Source: Streptomyces smaragdinus (GTDB lineage: Bacteria > Actinomycetota > Actinomycetes > Streptomycetales > Streptomycetaceae). Taken from it: DNA of 36,558 nucleotides. Positions within the stretch are counted from its first letter, which is position 1. Every line of letters starts with the position of its first letter. Position numbers and translations under genes: made by a program. Shown piece by piece: positions 23,661-31,741 of this stretch. The stretch spans positions 1-36,558 of the forward strand of contig NZ_WEGJ01000050.1 of the NCBI RefSeq assembly GCF_009604385.1, read 5' to 3'. The notes beneath the pieces are model-generated. The model was not told where the DNA came from. It saw only the letters and a program-made list of their open reading frames with translations, and did no database searches.

Positions 23661-25208
23661 ATGCGTCCCATATCGCTCGCCCTGCTGGCCCCCGTCGTCG
23701 CCGTGGCGCTGTCCGCGTCCGCCTGTACGGGCGGGGGCGGCGGGGAGACGCCGGAACCGGAGCGGGACGTCACGAGCGCGGGCACCCTCGACTGGAAGAC
23801 GTGCGGACGCCCCACCCCCGAGCAGGGCGGCGACGGGAAGGCGCCGGCGCGGCTGGCGGACGGCACCCGCTGGGAGTGCGCCACGCTCGAGGTGCCGCTG
23901 GACTACGCGAAGCCCGGCGGGAAGCGCATAGGCATCGCGCTGATCAAGGCCGGGGCGAAGGACCCCGGCAGGCGTCTGGGCTCCCTGGTCTACAACTTCG
24001 GCGGCCCCGGCGGCTCCGGGGTGCTGATCCTGCCCGAGCTGGCCAAGGACTACGAGAAGCTCCGCGAACGCTGGGACCTGGTCGGCTTCGACCCCCGCGG
24101 CGTCGGCGCCAGCGCCCCCGTCACCTGCCTCGACGACGCGCGGATCGACGAAGAGCGGGGGGTGGACGCCATCCCCGACAACGCCGCCGAGGAGAAGGAG
24201 GTCCAGCTCATGACCCGGGAGCAAGTCCAAGGCTGTCAGTCGAGGGCCGGCGACCTCCTCCCGTACGTCACCACCACGAACACCGCCCGCGACCTGGACC
24301 GCATCCGCGAAGCCCTCGGCGACAAGAGGCTGAACTACTTCGGCATCTCGTACGGCACCCAGCTCGGCGGCGTGTACGCGCACCTCTTCCCCAAGCGGGT
24401 CGGCCGCACCGTGCTCGACGCGGTCGTCGACCCGACGAAGGGCGGCGTCGACAGCGCCCGCGCCCAGGCGAAGGGCTTCGAGCTGGCGCTGACGGACTAC
24501 ATGAGGGACTGCGCCGCCCAGGAGGCCGGCGACTGCCCCACCGGTACGGGCGGCGCGGCCGGCCGCGACCGGCTGCTGGCGTTCCTCGACGGCCTGGAGT
24601 CCGAGCCGCTGCCCACCGCCGACGGCCGTGAGCTCACCGCGACCGACGCGGTCCTCGGCATCGCCGCCGCGCTGTACTCCGAGGAGTCGTGGCCGTATCT
24701 GACGCAGGCCCTCCAGGAGGCCGAGCAGGGCCGGGGCGACGTCCTGATGGCCCTCGCCGACTTCTACCTGGACCGCGACGACAAGGGCCACTACGCCAAC
24801 TCGACGTCCTCCGGTACGGCCATCACCTGCGCCGACACCACCGAACGCTTCACGATCCCGCAGGCCCGCGCCCGGGCGGCGGAATTCGCCCGCGAGGCGC
24901 CCGTCTTCGGCCCGCTCCTCGGCTGGAGCCTGCTGACGTGCACCGACTGGCCGCTGGACGGCGAGTCCGCGCACCCGGAGGTGTCCGCCCCCGGCGCGGC
25001 GCCGATCCTGGTGATCGGCAACACCGGCGACCCGGCGACCCCGTACGAGGGCGCGGGCCATATGGCCGACGAGCTCGGCGTGGGCGTGGAGCTGACGTAC
25101 CACGGCGAGGGGCACGGGGCGTACGGCCAGTCGGACTGCGTGGACGACGCGGTGAACGGCCTGCTGCTGACGGGGAAGGTCCCGGCGGCCGGGACGGAGT
25201 GCCGGTAG
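23661..25208 (+). CDS. Tap-like S33 lipoprotein peptidase, copy 2
   Basis: This 515-residue paralogue has a signal peptide with lipobox SASAC, the YNFGGPGGSGV loop, nucleophile elbow NYFGISYGTQLGG, acid region IGNTGDPATPYEG and HGEGHGAYG, so it should be active. Its front part (LADGTRWECATLEVPLDYAKPGG) is very close to copy 3, while the segment after the FDPRGVGAS motif is shorter and different (RIDEERGVDAIPDN). Extra Cys residues in CQSRAGD and CAAQEAGDC probably form disulfides outside the cell. It starts with ATG lacking a ribosome site, 30 bases after copy 1. Confidence 0.92.
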   Translation: MRPISLALLAPVVAVALSASACTGGGGGETPEPERDVTSAGTLDWKTCGRPTPEQGGDGKAPARLADGTRWECATLEVPLDYAKPGGKRIGIALIKAGAKDPGRRLGSLVYNFGGPGGSGVLILPELAKDYEKLRERWDLVGFDPRGVGASAPVTCLDDARIDEERGVDAIPDNAAEEKEVQLMTREQVQGCQSRAGDLLPYVTTTNTARDLDRIREALGDKRLNYFGISYGTQLGGVYAHLFPKRVGRTVLDAVVDPTKGGVDSARAQAKGFELALTDYMRDCAAQEAGDCPTGTGGAAGRDRLLAFLDGLESEPLPTADGRELTATDAVLGIAAALYSEESWPYLTQALQEAEQGRGDVLMALADFYLDRDDKGHYANSTSSGTAITCADTTERFTIPQARARAAEFAREAPVFGPLLGWSLLTCTDWPLDGESAHPEVSAPGAAPILVIGNTGDPATPYEGAGHMADELGVGVELTYHGEGHGAYGQSDCVDDAVNGLLLTGKVPAAGTECR

Positions 25209-25242
25209 GCTCGCGCCTCCGCACACCGACCCGGGGGTCACC

Positions 25243-26796
25243 TTGTCCATACGTACGGCGGCGGCAGCGCTCGCCCTGCTGCTCCCGCTCTCCGCCGCCG
25301 CGTGCTCGTCGCCGTCCGAGGAGCCGGCGCCGCCGCCCGCCCGCAAAGGCGGCGAGCCGACGCTCCCGGCCACCCTCACCGCCCAGTCCCCCGACTGGAA
25401 GTCATGCGGCGCCCCCGTCGGCGCGCCTCCCGGCCAGCAGCACCCCCCGAAGCGGCTCGCGGACGGCACCCGCTGGGAGTGCGCGACGCTGACGGTGCCG
25501 GTGGACTACGCGAAGCCCGGCGGCGAGACGATGGGCATCGCCCTGATCCGGGCCCGGGCGAAGAGCGGGGCGGACCGCATCGGTTCGCTGGTGTTCAACT
25601 TCGGCGGCCCCGGCGCCTCCGGCGTCCGCGGTCTGGCCAACTCCGCGCAGCTCTTCGAGAACCTCCGCGAGCGCTACGACCTGGTCGGCTTCGACCCCCG
25701 CGGCGTGGCCGCCAGCTCCCGCGTCCGCTGCCTGCCGGACAAACGCCTCGACGCCTTCTTCGCCATGGACGCCACCCCCGACTCGGCGGCCGAGGAGAAG
25801 ACGTACCTCGACTCCTCCCGCGCCTTCAACGAGGCCTGCGACGCCAACGCCGGCCCCCTCCTCCCCCACATCGGCACCGCCGACGCGGCCCGCGACATGG
25901 ACCTGATGCGCACGGTCCTGGGCGACGACAAGCTGAACTACTTCGGCTTCTCGTACGGTACGAAGCTCGGCGGCGTGTACGCGCACCTCTTCCCCAAGCA
26001 CGTCGGCCGGATGACGATCGACGCCGTCGTCGACCCCACGGCGGACCTCAAGCACCACGCCCTGAACCAGGCGACCGGCTTCCAGCGCGCCCTGAACAAC
26101 TACTTCCGCTCCCGCGGCGAGGACCCGAAGGCCGGCACCGCCCGGATCACCGCGCTCCTGAAGCGCCTCGACACCCACCCCCTCCCCACCCGCGGCGGCC
26201 GCCCCCTCACCGAGAACCAGGCGCTGACGGGCATCGTCGTCCCCCTGTACGACAAGGCCGGCTGGCCCACCCTCACCCAGGCCCTGACCGAGGCGGAGCA
26301 GCGGGGCACGGGCACAATCCTGCTGGCCCTCGCCGACCAGTACAACGGCCGCGAGGCGTCCGGGAAGTACGGCCTGCAGGCACACGCCCAGCGGGCCGTG
26401 GACTGCGCCGACTCCTCGTCCCGGCCCACGCTCGCCGAGGCGAAGGGCTGGGTGACGGAGTTCACCGCGATCTCCCCGGTCTTCGGCCCCTTCCTGGCCT
26501 GGGACACCGCCGGCTGGTGCGTCGACTGGCCCGTCGAGGGCGCCTCGGCCGACCCCGACGTCTCCGCCCCCGGCGCCCCGGCGATCGTGGTGGTCGGCGG
26601 CAAGGGCGACCCGGCGACCCCGTACGAGGGCGCGCGGCGGATGGTGGACGAACTGGGCCCGGGCACCGGCATCCTCGTCACCTACGAGGGCGAGGGCCAC
26701 GGCGCGTACGGCACGGGCGACACGTGCGTCACCGAGGCGGTCGACGCCTACTTCCTGCGCGGCAAGACCCCGTCACCCGGCACGACCTGCGGCTGA
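25243..26796 (+). CDS. Tap-like S33 lipoprotein peptidase, copy 3
   Basis: This 517-residue paralogue starts with TTG after a GGGGGTCACC ribosome region. It has lipobox SAAAC, a proline-rich tether (EEPAPPPARKGG), FNFGGPGASGV, nucleophile elbow NYFGFSYGTKLGG, acid region VGGKGDPATPYEG and EGEGHGAYG. The front resembles copy 2 and the middle (AADAARDMDLMRTVLGDD-like region, YLDSSRAFNEACDANAGP) resembles copy 1, so it looks like a mosaic. The triad is complete. A possible upstream promoter would overlap the end of copy 2. The role is extracellular peptide trimming, probably with different preferences among the copies. Confidence 0.92.
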   Translation: MSIRTAAAALALLLPLSAAACSSPSEEPAPPPARKGGEPTLPATLTAQSPDWKSCGAPVGAPPGQQHPPKRLADGTRWECATLTVPVDYAKPGGETMGIALIRARAKSGADRIGSLVFNFGGPGASGVRGLANSAQLFENLRERYDLVGFDPRGVAASSRVRCLPDKRLDAFFAMDATPDSAAEEKTYLDSSRAFNEACDANAGPLLPHIGTADAARDMDLMRTVLGDDKLNYFGFSYGTKLGGVYAHLFPKHVGRMTIDAVVDPTADLKHHALNQATGFQRALNNYFRSRGEDPKAGTARITALLKRLDTHPLPTRGGRPLTENQALTGIVVPLYDKAGWPTLTQALTEAEQRGTGTILLALADQYNGREASGKYGLQAHAQRAVDCADSSSRPTLAEAKGWVTEFTAISPVFGPFLAWDTAGWCVDWPVEGASADPDVSAPGAPAIVVVGGKGDPATPYEGARRMVDELGPGTGILVTYEGEGHGAYGTGDTCVTEAVDAYFLRGKTPSPGTTCG

Positions 26797-26877
26797 CCCG
26801 CTGCCGGAAGAAGTCCGCGACCACAGGCATAGATTGCCCGGGGCCCCCACGTCCTTGTGCGTGGAACGGGAGGCCCC

Positions 26878-27423
26878 ATGGATCCGCAGGACCACGAGAG
26901 ATTCCGGGAGTTCGTCGACGCCCGCTGGAGCGCCCTGCTCCGCCTGGCGAACCTGCTCACCGGCGGTGACCGGCACGAGGCCGAGGACCTCGTGCAGACG
27001 GCGCTGATGAAGGCGCTGGGTCGCTGGCGGCACGTCGACGACCCCGAGGGTTACGTGCGCAAGGTGATGTACCGGCACCAGATCAGCCGGTGGCGGCTGC
27101 TCCGCCCGCACCGCGAACCGACGTTCGCCGTACCGCCGGAACACCTCGGGGTCGCCGACGGTACGGCCGGCGCCGATCTGCGGATCACCGTGGGCCGGGC
27201 GCTGGCCCGGCTGACCCCGCGCCAGCGCGCGGTGCTGGTGCTGCGCTACTTCGAGGACCTCTCCGAGACGGAGGTGGCGAGCGCCCTGGGCTGCTCGGTG
27301 GGCACGGTACGCAGCACCACGTACCGGTCGCTGGCCCGGCTGCGCACCCTCGCGCCGGAGCTGGGCCCACCGTCCCGTAACCCCGCCCAGGACACCTACT
27401 CCCCGAAGGGAGCCCGCGCATGA
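26878..27423 (+). CDS. SigE-family ECF RNA polymerase sigma factor
   Basis: This 181-residue protein has sigma region 2 (LLRLANLLTGGDRHEAEDLVQTALMKALGRW, then YVRKVMYRHQISRWR) and region 4 (LTPRQRAVLVLRYFEDLSETEVASALGCSVGTVRSTTYRSLARL) with a complete helix-turn-helix. It belongs to the SigE-like ECF family common in Streptomyces, which lacks regions 1 and 3. The ATG follows a GGGAGG ribosome site. The stop overlaps the next gene by ATGA, so its partner is the membrane-anchored beta-propeller protein, the likely regulator. Its target promoters are not evident; the preceding peptidase gene is a possible candidate only by position. Confidence 0.93.
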   Translation: MDPQDHERFREFVDARWSALLRLANLLTGGDRHEAEDLVQTALMKALGRWRHVDDPEGYVRKVMYRHQISRWRLLRPHREPTFAVPPEHLGVADGTAGADLRITVGRALARLTPRQRAVLVLRYFEDLSETEVASALGCSVGTVRSTTYRSLARLRTLAPELGPPSRNPAQDTYSPKGARA

Positions 27424-28766
27424 ACACGGACCGGCTCGAAGACGCGCTCCGCGACACCCTGCACGCCTGGACTCCCGGCACCCCGGCCGCTCCCGCGGGC
27501 CTCGCGGACCGCCTCGTACGCCGCCGGCGCCGCCGGAACCTGGGCCGGACCGCCGGCGCGGCTCTCGCCCTGACCGGGATCGCGGTGGGCTCGATCCTCA
27601 CCACGGGGGGCGGTGACGAGCCGCCGGCCACCCCGGTCAGCACACAGAGCACGCTGCTGTGGCGGACGTCGCTGCCGGGCGGGCACTGGGACGCCTGTAC
27701 GACCGCTCCCGGCGCCGTCTACTGCCGGGGCGCGGCGTACGACGGCATCGGGGTGGACGAGCGCACCGGGAAGGTCGTGTGGCAGCGGAAGGCCGTCAGC
27801 CCCGACGGCGGCTCCTCCCCGTCGGGATCCCTGCCCGGTGTCCGCGACGGGGTGCTGTACACATACGCCGATCACGCCCCGGGGACCTCATACGCGGGTA
27901 CGGACCTGCTGGCCGTCGACCTCGACAGCCGGAAGGTGCTGTGGAAGCACAAGCTGGCGGACGACAGCCGCGGCACGGACTCCGCCGTACTGTTCGACGG
28001 CGGGATCCTGGCCGGGGCGCCGACCTACAAGTCCGTGACCGCGCTCGACGGCACCACGGGTGCGACGCTGTGGACGTACGACTGGACCCAGGCCGACTGC
28101 AGCCGGATCGCAGCCGGCGGAGTCCCGTATCTGCTGTGCTCACCGGACAGCGCGAAGGCCCCGCAGGTCAGCCGCGTGATCCGGCTGAATCCGGCAACCG
28201 GCGAGCCGCGGACGGTCGCGACCGTGAACGGCCCGACGCTCTACCTCGGCACCGACGGGGACACCGTGCTGCTGGGCGGGATCCCCGAGAAGGGGGAGAC
28301 CTTCGACGCCCCCGGGCCGGCCGTGATGACCCGCGTCGAGCTCGGCTCCGGCGAGGTGTCGCGGCACACGGTGGACACAATCCCCTGGGGCGTGGTCGCG
28401 GACGGCCTCGTGGTGACGGCCTCGAAGGGCGACACCGCGATCGCCTACTCGGCGGCCGACGGCGAACGGCTCTGGTCGCGCGACCTCGGGCTCGTACTCC
28501 GCAAGGATCCGGACGACCCCACGATGCGGGAGGTACCGTCGGCCGCCGCCGTCGACCTCGGCCTGCGGGTCGCGTACTTCCTCGATCCGGCCGGGAACCT
28601 GGTCGGACTCGACCTGGACACCGGTGAGCCGCGCTGGCGCGGGCACGTGCGGCTGCCCCGGGGGCCGGTGGAGAGCGGGGTCGCTCCCGAGCTGATGTTC
28701 TCCGGCGGCGAGCTCACCGGGCTGGTCGGCGGCGAACTGTTCCGCATCAGGCCCGAGCCCGCCTGA
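27420..28766 (+). CDS. membrane-anchored PQQ-like beta-propeller protein, possible anti-sigma partner
   Basis: This 448-residue protein has a short N-terminal cytoplasmic part of about 40 residues ending in an Arg-rich run (LVRRRRRRNLG), one membrane helix (about 43-60, TAGAALALTGIAVGSIL), then an extracellular domain with repeated strands such as GIGVDERTGKVVWQRK, LLAVDLDSRKVLWKHK, VTALDGTTGATLWTYD and IAYSAADGERLWSRD. These are PQQ/YncE-type beta-propeller blades, each with a W at the end. Gene overlap with the ECF sigma factor suggests that it senses something outside and holds or releases the sigma factor through its tail. The tail lacks a recognisable zinc anti-sigma (HxxxCxxC) motif. 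It ends at a strong shared terminator. Confidence 0.85.
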   Translation: MNTDRLEDALRDTLHAWTPGTPAAPAGLADRLVRRRRRRNLGRTAGAALALTGIAVGSILTTGGGDEPPATPVSTQSTLLWRTSLPGGHWDACTTAPGAVYCRGAAYDGIGVDERTGKVVWQRKAVSPDGGSSPSGSLPGVRDGVLYTYADHAPGTSYAGTDLLAVDLDSRKVLWKHKLADDSRGTDSAVLFDGGILAGAPTYKSVTALDGTTGATLWTYDWTQADCSRIAAGGVPYLLCSPDSAKAPQVSRVIRLNPATGEPRTVATVNGPTLYLGTDGDTVLLGGIPEKGETFDAPGPAVMTRVELGSGEVSRHTVDTIPWGVVADGLVVTASKGDTAIAYSAADGERLWSRDLGLVLRKDPDDPTMREVPSAAAVDLGLRVAYFLDPAGNLVGLDLDTGEPRWRGHVRLPRGPVESGVAPELMFSGGELTGLVGGELFRIRPEPA

Positions 28767-28771
28767 ACGCA

Positions 28772-28802
28772 CGGAGCGCCCTCCCGTCGGGAGGGCGCTC
28801 CG
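28772..28802. terminator. bidirectional terminator hairpin
   Basis: CGGAGCGCCCTCCC (28772-28785) and GGGAGGGCGCTCCG (28789-28802) form a perfect 14-base-pair stem with a GTC loop. It lies between the convergent beta-propeller and moeZ genes, so it probably serves both. Confidence 0.9.
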
Positions 28803-28814
28803 GTACGGCAACGG

Positions 28815-29993
28815 TCAGTAAACCGGCTTCTCCGGCTCGATCTGGTTGACCCAGCCGATGACGCCGCCGCCGAGATGGACCGCGTCGGAGAAGCCCGCGG
28901 ACTTCAGGACCGCGAGGACTTCCGCACTGCGGACACCCGTCTTGCAATGCAGGACGATCTTCTTGTCCTGCGGCATGTCCTGGAGGGCCGCGCCCATCAG
29001 GAACTCGTTCTTCGGGATCAGCCGGGAGCCGGGGATCGAGACGATCTCGTACTCGTTCGGCTCGCGGACGTCGATGATGTCGAGGTTCTCACCGTCGTCG
29101 ATCATCTCCTTGAGCTGCTTCGGAGTGATCGTCGAACCCATCGCCGCCGCCTGCGCCTCGTCGGAGACGACGCCGCAGAAGGCCTCGTAGTCGATGAGCT
29201 CGGTGACCGTCGGGTTGGTGCCGCAGACCGCGCAGTCGGGGTCCTTGCGCACCTTGACCTGGTTGTACCGCATCTCCAGGGCGTCGTAGATCATCAGCCG
29301 GCCGACCAGCGGGTCGCCGATGCCCGCGAGGAGCTTGATCGCCTCGGTGACCTGGATCGCGCCGACCGAGCCGCACAGCACGCCGAGCACGCCGCCCTCG
29401 GCGCAGGACGGGACCATGCCGGGCGGCGGGGGCTCCGGGTACAGGCAGCGGTAGCAGGGGCCGTGCTCGGACCAGAAGACCGACGCCTGGCCGTCGAAGC
29501 GGTAGATCGAACCCCAGACGTACGGCTTGTTCAGCAGCACGCACGCGTCGTTGACCAGGTAGCGCGTGGCGAAGTTGTCCGTGCCGTCGACGATCAGGTC
29601 GTACTGGCTGAAGATGTCGAAGACGTTCGACGCCTCCAGCCGCTCCTGATGCAGGTTGACCTGCACGTACGGGTTGATGCCGAGGACCGAGTCGCGGGCG
29701 GACTCGGCCTTCGGGCGGCCGATGTCGGCCTGCGAGTGGATGATCTGGCGCTGCAGGTTCGACTCGTCGACCTCGTCGAACTCGACGATCCCGAGCGTGC
29801 CGACACCGGCCGCGGCGAGATACATCAGGGCCGGCGAGCCGAGACCGCCGGCGCCCACACAGAGCACCTTGGCGTTCTTCAGCCGTTTCTGACCGTCCAT
29901 CCCGACATCCGGGATGATCAGGTGACGCGAGTAACGGCGGACCTCATCGACCGTGAGCTCGGCGGCCGGTTCGACCAAGGGTGGCAGCGACAC
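28815..29993 (-). CDS. moeZ: MoeZ adenylyltransferase/sulfurtransferase
   Basis: This 392-residue fusion has an N-terminal MoeB/ThiF domain (GAGGLGS at about 47-53, DVDESNLQRQ-like segment at VDESNLQRQIIH, two CxxC zinc pairs CYRC and CAVC) and a C-terminal rhodanese domain with active-site Cys in HCKTGVRS. It adenylates the C-terminus of sulfur-carrier proteins such as MoaD, ThiS and CysO and transfers sulfur to them, feeding molybdopterin, thiamine, cysteine and sulfur-containing natural products. The GTG start has a GGAG ribosome site. It is 61 bases after the spherulin-4-like gene on the same strand, but convergent to the beta-propeller gene. The mycobacterial equivalent sits in the same neighbourhood. 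Confidence 0.96.
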   Translation of the reverse strand: MSLPPLVEPAAELTVDEVRRYSRHLIIPDVGMDGQKRLKNAKVLCVGAGGLGSPALMYLAAAGVGTLGIVEFDEVDESNLQRQIIHSQADIGRPKAESARDSVLGINPYVQVNLHQERLEASNVFDIFSQYDLIVDGTDNFATRYLVNDACVLLNKPYVWGSIYRFDGQASVFWSEHGPCYRCLYPEPPPPGMVPSCAEGGVLGVLCGSVGAIQVTEAIKLLAGIGDPLVGRLMIYDALEMRYNQVKVRKDPDCAVCGTNPTVTELIDYEAFCGVVSDEAQAAAMGSTITPKQLKEMIDDGENLDIIDVREPNEYEIVSIPGSRLIPKNEFLMGAALQDMPQDKKIVLHCKTGVRSAEVLAVLKSAGFSDAVHLGGGVIGWVNQIEPEKPVY

Positions 29994-30053
29994 GGGGACT
30001 CCGTAGCGTATGAGACACAGGTTGTTCTCTGCGTAACACTGCCACGGCTCTTC

Positions 30054-30803
30054 TCATTCCGAGACATGGCGTCCGATGCGCGAGACGATTTCGTCCCAAT
30101 AGGCGGGCAGCGCCTCCCAGCCGCGGTGATCGGTGAAGAACACGGTCGCCGCTCCCTGCCAGCGGGCCACGCGCATGGCCTCCTCCAGATGCGGGCGCGG
30201 GACGCCGTGCACCTGGTGAACGAACTTCTCCGCCGGATATTCGGCCGTCCACTCCGCCACCTGCGACCAGCGGTACTCCGTCCACGGACCGGCGAACGTC
30301 ACCAGCTGGTCGGCGGCCTCCGCGTACCCCGGATACGGATGGGTGCCGGGCGCCAGCACGATGTGCGCGCCGGGCGCCAGGGCCTTCAGGGTCGACGAGG
30401 TGCGGCGGACGACCGGCAGCAGGGCGCGCTCGGCGGGGCAGCGGTCCAGATAGAAGCCGTCCACCCGGTACCACTCCAGGAACCGGTGCGCCTCGGTGAT
30501 CAGCTCGCCGAAGGGGCGCCGGCCCCAGCGCAGGTCGAGATGGCCGAGCAGCGGCACCCGGGCCGACCGCAGCGAGCCGGCGGCCTGCAGACAGTGCGGA
30601 TCGGGGCGGACGCCCGGACCGTCCGACACGTTCAGCACGGACCAGTGCAAGGCGCGCGGGGCGCGGCTGAGCTCGCCCCACTCCAGGGGCGCCACCAGCG
30701 GGTGGGCGTAGCCCGGCACGCCGAGGCCGAGCCGCACGTCCCCGGCGCCGGGAGCGCGCAGGGCGTGCAGACCGTGTGCTCCGTCGGACTTCAGATCCGG
30801 CAT
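30054..30803 (-). CDS. spherulin-4 (GH135-like) family protein
   Basis: This 249-residue protein matches the spherulation-specific family 4, a TIM-barrel family whose fungal member Sph3 (GH135) cleaves galactosaminogalactan. Matching blocks are GVPGYAHPLV at the start, SVLNVSDGPG, LGHLDLRWG, VDGFYLDRCP, LAPGTHPYPGYAEAADQLVTFAGPW and a C-terminal FFTDHRGWEALPAYW. Where fungal enzymes have acidic catalytic residues after the FDE and FEG strands, this protein has YLDR and TFAG, keeping one Asp but apparently losing both Glu. No signal peptide is present, so it is probably cytoplasmic. The ATG overlaps the epimerase stop by 13 bases; it is the last gene of the four-gene glycan operon. Confidence 0.8.
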   Translation of the reverse strand: MPDLKSDGAHGLHALRAPGAGDVRLGLGVPGYAHPLVAPLEWGELSRAPRALHWSVLNVSDGPGVRPDPHCLQAAGSLRSARVPLLGHLDLRWGRRPFGELITEAHRFLEWYRVDGFYLDRCPAERALLPVVRRTSSTLKALAPGAHIVLAPGTHPYPGYAEAADQLVTFAGPWTEYRWSQVAEWTAEYPAEKFVHQVHGVPRPHLEEAMRVARWQGAATVFFTDHRGWEALPAYWDEIVSRIGRHVSE

Positions 30804-31741
30804 GCCGCCTCCATCCAGATGTCCGCGAGGGACTCCTCGATCCCGATCCGCGGCCGCCAGCCGAGCCGGTCGCGCGCGGTCCGCACGTCCGCCTGCTGCC
30901 AGGCGCCGGAACCATCCGGATGGGGATACGCGGCGGCCGCCCCGGTCGGCTCGACGCCGGCCTGCGGGGGGATACCCCGCGGCATGCCCGAGTCCAGCTC
31001 GTGCAGCGCGCCGCCGTACCCGGCGATCCTGGCCAGCGCCGTCGCCGCGTCCCGCAGCCGGACGGCCCGGCCACTGCCGATGTTCACCACGCCCTGCGCC
31101 GCGGAGAGCGACGCCGCGTGCACCGCGCGGGCCACGTCGCGTACGTCCACGAAGTCCCGCTGCGCCCCGAGGCCGCTCAGCTTCATCTCGCCGTCGCCCT
31201 GCTGCATCGCCCGGCGCAGCGCCTCCGCGAGCCGTCCGAGCGGCGAACCGGCGGGCGTGCCGGGGCCGACCGGCGAGAACACGCGCAGCACGATGGCGTC
31301 CAGCCCGGAGCCCAGCACCAGCTCGCTCGCCGCGAGCTTGCTCACGCCGTACGGGCCGCCGGGGCGCGGCAGCGAATCCTCCGCGGTGGAGGAGCCGGGC
31401 TGCGAGGGGCCGTACTCCGCGGCGCAGCCCAGATGCACCAGACGCGGGCTGACCGTGGCGCGGCGCATGGCCTCGCAGATCGTCGCCACGGCGACCGTGT
31501 TGTGCCGGATCAGGTCCTTGGCGCTGCCGCGCGTCGCTCCGGCGCAGTTGATCACCACGCCGGGGTGGACGGCGTCCAGGAACCGGGTGAGGGCGCCGGG
31601 GCTGCCGGTCGCCAGGTCGAAGCGGACGTCGGCGTCGTCACCGCGGCCGAGCGCGGTGAGCTGGACGGCCGGGTCGGCGAGCAGACGGTCGGCCACATAG
31701 CGGCCGAGGAATCCGTTCGCCCCGAGCAGGAGCACTCTCAT
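30791..31741 (-). CDS. NAD-dependent sugar epimerase/dehydratase
   Basis: This 316-residue extended short-chain dehydrogenase has the N-terminal LLGANGFLGRYVAD nucleotide site (GxxGxxG), VINCAGATRGS, the catalytic YGVSK pair near residue 140, and VRVFSPVGPGT-type substrate loops. The usual catalytic Ser/Thr, which would sit five residues before the YG of the AAEYG segment, is a Cys here (HLGCAAEYG). The family interconverts or dehydrates nucleotide sugars; the substrate cannot be fixed, but a UDP-hexose or UDP-N-acetylhexosamine epimerase would fit the neighbouring glycosyltransferase. Its ATG overlaps the membrane protein stop as ATGA, placing it third in a co-translated operon. Confidence 0.88.
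   Translation of the reverse strand: MRVLLLGANGFLGRYVADRLLADPAVQLTALGRGDDADVRFDLATGSPGALTRFLDAVHPGVVINCAGATRGSAKDLIRHNTVAVATICEAMRRATVSPRLVHLGCAAEYGPSQPGSSTAEDSLPRPGGPYGVSKLAASELVLGSGLDAIVLRVFSPVGPGTPAGSPLGRLAEALRRAMQQGDGEMKLSGLGAQRDFVDVRDVARAVHAASLSAAQGVVNIGSGRAVRLRDAATALARIAGYGGALHELDSGMPRGIPPQAGVEPTGAAAAYPHPDGSGAWQQADVRTARDRLGWRPRIGIEESLADIWMEAACRI

Noticed and set aside
21234..25469. 1411-codon minus-strand open frame opposite the peptidase genes
   Set aside because: It is antisense to three clear peptidase genes and a lipoprotein gene, has no recognisable domain and a composition typical of shadow frames.
26800..26877. TAGATT at 26830-26835 as -10 of the ECF sigma gene
   Set aside because: The -10 is good but no -35 is found at a proper distance and autoregulated ECF promoters look different; left unassigned.
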